Origin: Bacteroidota bacterium
Lineage (GTDB): Bacteria; Bacteroidota; Bacteroidia; Flavobacteriales; Flavobacteriaceae
Assembly (NCBI GenBank): GCA_022601215.1
Contig: JAHZIZ010000340.1
Span: 1-6,201 of the forward strand
Length of the DNA: 6,201 nucleotides
Direction of reading: 5' to 3'
The notes under the pieces: model-generated
Told to the model about the DNA's origin: nothing
Database searches by the model: none
Seen by the model: only the letters and a program-made list of their open reading frames with translations
Shown here: piece after piece, positions 6,101 to 6,201 of the stretch
Position numbering within the stretch: the first letter of the stretch is position 1
Layout of the letters: every line of letters begins with the position of its first letter
Program-made: the position numbers and the translations under genes

Positions 6101-6201
6101 CCTGTTGCTACAGTAATATCATTTGCTGCAGTCCAGTTATTGTTAACACTACATCCTCTTCCGTTTTCGAAAGCGTTGCTTGGGTTTTCTTCATTACAAG
6201 C
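3148..6201 (-). CDS. Large multidomain secreted/surface protein with T9SS type A sorting domain (5' end missing)
   Basis: The frame is open from the right edge to a TAG at 3150-3148, giving 1017 visible residues. The ATG at 6090 lies inside a repeat module and is not the start; the signal peptide is off the window. Counting from the edge, the modules are tandem repeats at 1-178 and 179-352, a Gly5 linker at 352-356, an unassigned beta-rich module at 357-535, three PPC-like modules at about 543-660, 666-797 and 804-932, and the sorting domain at 943-1017. There are 29 cysteines, all before the sorting domain, which suggests disulfide-stabilised extracellular modules. Only 8 Arg and 5 Lys are present, so it is very acidic. 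No protease, glycosidase or other catalytic motif is visible. The likely role is a cell-surface or secreted adhesin or binding protein exported by the Sec and type IX systems. Its ligand is unknown, and an enzymatic N-terminal domain beyond the edge is possible. It ends in its own terminator. Confidence 0.93.
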   Translation of the reverse strand, partial: ACNEENPSNAFENGRGCSVNNNWTAANDITVATGFDAMLSSIVPNIFMSVGATATTVDVTIFEDAGGLPGTMIDQQLAVVPTSQVVVGSNFGLDISAVTLDLTPVALAGDAAMDVPYWVAIQVTTSDGANAFWEDTTATSIGADLAFNDGTGWIIPGPGQDGVYTYVADCTDIGSAPVACDESNPSNAFENGRGCSANNNWTAANDITVATGFDAMLSSIVPNIFMSVGATATTVDVTIFDDAAGLPGTMIDQQLGLVPTSQVVVGSNFGLDISEVTIDLTPVALAGDAGADTPYWVAIQVVTSDGANAFWEDSTASANGADLAFNDGTGWIIPGPGQDGVYTFVAECTEIGGGGGDFCTAGTYDDRAAFDAELALGTAFLEDFGGGPAAIQGCDGPISAAGNSCFPAGEILDGIVITSSTPDETDPMVFAPAGFSVNVDDVVGTNQFTSYTIINFPDNDMNAFGFDLHSLVSGSPVDLRIFGASGLIETVTVDVTSQGPVFFGYIAEEIITSVEMEDLSGANVELIAQFAFGNCSTGPVLTEDECGGAIPVACDDVVVGDTSDNTDTGGNSAAPDEWYSFTGTGSPQVVTVSLCDGGTGYDSRLTVYDACDGNEVATNDDSCGLQSELSFFSDGTSTYYIAVEGFGAGDVGAFSMAITCVDPPVNDMCDGALAIACGDTLAGTTLNATDDTGAAPDCDTTTSAPGVWYVYEDTSGFPSDILVSTCSANTDYDTKISVYTGDCGAPPLTCVAGNDDSANCTDFQSEVEFQSDGNTTFYILVHGFNGDQGDFDITMTCTIVPPPNDEIANAIDLDEVGCPFTDTDVVMPGATTEDGNPTDCNIDGANGVWYKLTPTGDGFIRGTVGTPAGVTSVTFYTAPNESSTEDELVLVDWFENQCFPNVTARIPAVAGQSYYCFVVNSGGVTDIIFDECETLGVEELEAYGFSFYPNPADEVINLSSAELIESVEVYSILGQRVLVQDINATTSQINISALSQGAYLMQVSINGQVGTYKILKK
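3151..3375 (-). other. T9SS type A C-terminal sorting domain (coding segment)
   Basis: The last 75 residues form the C-terminal signal recognised by the type IX secretion system. It opens with FSFYPNPADEVINLSS, the hallmark YPNPA motif. It continues with VEVYSILGQRVL (968-979), the family's VYxxxGQ motif, then INISALSQGAYLMQV, matching L-xxGxYxxxV, and ends in the basic YKILKK. In characterised systems this domain passes the outer membrane and is cut off by the PorU sortase, which can attach the protein to A-LPS at the surface. All three signature blocks are intact, so the signal should work. Confidence 0.95.
3406..4575 (-). repeat. Three degenerate PPC-like beta-sandwich modules (coding segment)
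   Basis: Three successive modules of about 118-132 residues share one plan, at roughly 4575-4222, 4206-3811 and 3792-3406. Each opens with an acidic N/E-D-x-x block and a hydrophobic strand. The three then have EWYSF, VWYVY and VWYKL at matching places. The first two add Y-D-S/T-R/K-x-x-V-Y, an N-D-D-S-x-x-C turn and a final T/STYYI or TTFYI strand, and end in ITC or MTC. The third is more divergent, with SYYCFVV at the last strand and fewer cysteines. This is the pattern of bacterial pre-peptidase C-terminal type domains, often tandem in T9SS cargo. They probably act as spacers or ligand-binding modules. The name is a recognition-level call; the exact domain family was not searched. Confidence 0.7.
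4597..5133 (-). other. Unassigned beta-rich module of about 179 residues (coding segment)
   Basis: Residues 357-535 of the visible protein follow the Gly5 linker and begin DFCTAGTYDDRAAFDAEL. An LGTAFLEDFGG block, two closely placed cysteines (QGC, NSC), a long hydrophobic-alternating stretch and an FGFDLHSL segment follow, ending FAFGNC. The order of a 'DRAAFDAEL...EDF' opening and a 'FGFDL' core strand resembles jelly-roll modules in exported proteins with sorting tags. I cannot place it in a named family. The four cysteines could form two disulfides. Confidence 0.5.
5146..5667 (-). repeat. Tandem module copy B (174 residues)
   Basis: This is the second copy of a 178-residue module and shares start, end and internal landmarks with copy A. 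It opens ACDESNPSNAFENGRGC, carries AANDITVATG, SSIVPNIFMS, a conserved VGSNFGLDIS block and PYWVAIQV, and ends GQDGVYTFVAECTEIG. By eye I count about 20 differences from copy A over 174 aligned residues. A Gly5 linker follows directly instead of the SAPV linker seen after copy A. The alternating strand pattern suggests an extracellular beta-sandwich. I know this motif set from other flavobacterial T9SS cargo but cannot name a function. Confidence 0.88.
5668..6201 (-). repeat. Tandem module copy A (178 residues, reaches the window edge)
   Basis: The first visible copy of the 534-base unit. Its first codon (GCT, at 6201) matches the first codon of copy B exactly one unit later (5667), so the whole unit is present. 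It ends CTDIG followed by the linker SAPV. There is no insertion or deletion relative to copy B across the aligned part, and the two reading frames are in register. Further copies may lie beyond the edge, because the sequence is cut exactly at a unit boundary. Confidence 0.88.

Noticed and set aside
5146..6201. CRISPR or mobile-element interpretation of the direct repeats
   Set aside because: The unit is 534 bases, in frame, coding, without spacers, terminal inverted repeats or a transposase; it is a protein-module duplication.

Overview
This AT-rich window looks chromosomal and comes from a member of the Bacteroidota, most likely a marine-type Flavobacteriia. The main evidence is a large secreted protein ending in a type IX secretion (T9SS) type A sorting domain. 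That system is confined to this phylum. A histidine-kinase N-terminus of flavobacterial style, a lack of clear Shine-Dalgarno sites and two TAnnTTTG-like promoter boxes agree with this. All five genes lie on the minus strand, so transcription runs from high to low coordinates.

Right part (3148-6201): the 3' 1017 codons of a giant surface or secreted protein. Its start lies beyond the window edge; the internal ATG at 6090 is not the true start. The visible order is two near-identical 178-residue tandem modules, a Gly5 linker, an unassigned beta-rich module, three cysteine-rich PPC-like beta-sandwich modules, and the 75-residue T9SS sorting domain. It is extremely acidic, with 13 Lys/Arg in 1017 residues and no lysine before residue 735. 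A good intrinsic terminator (3092-3129) closes this transcription unit.

Middle and left part (1-3071): a compact run of a membrane family 2 glycosyltransferase, a YbbR-domain protein, dephospho-CoA kinase (coaE) and, after an 81-base gap, the start of a sensor histidine kinase that leaves the window at base 1. The first three genes are 9 and 1 bases apart and are probably co-transcribed. coaE starts with TTG. The kinase may be read through from this operon or have its own promoter in the gap.

The only intergenic stretches are 458-538, 1118, 2061-2069 and 3072-3147. I see no RNA genes, mobile elements, CRISPR arrays or phage genes. The window joins ordinary housekeeping and envelope genes to one mosaic secreted protein. 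I do not see convincing evidence of a new multi-gene system. The most distinctive parts are the tandem duplication and the composition of the secreted protein.
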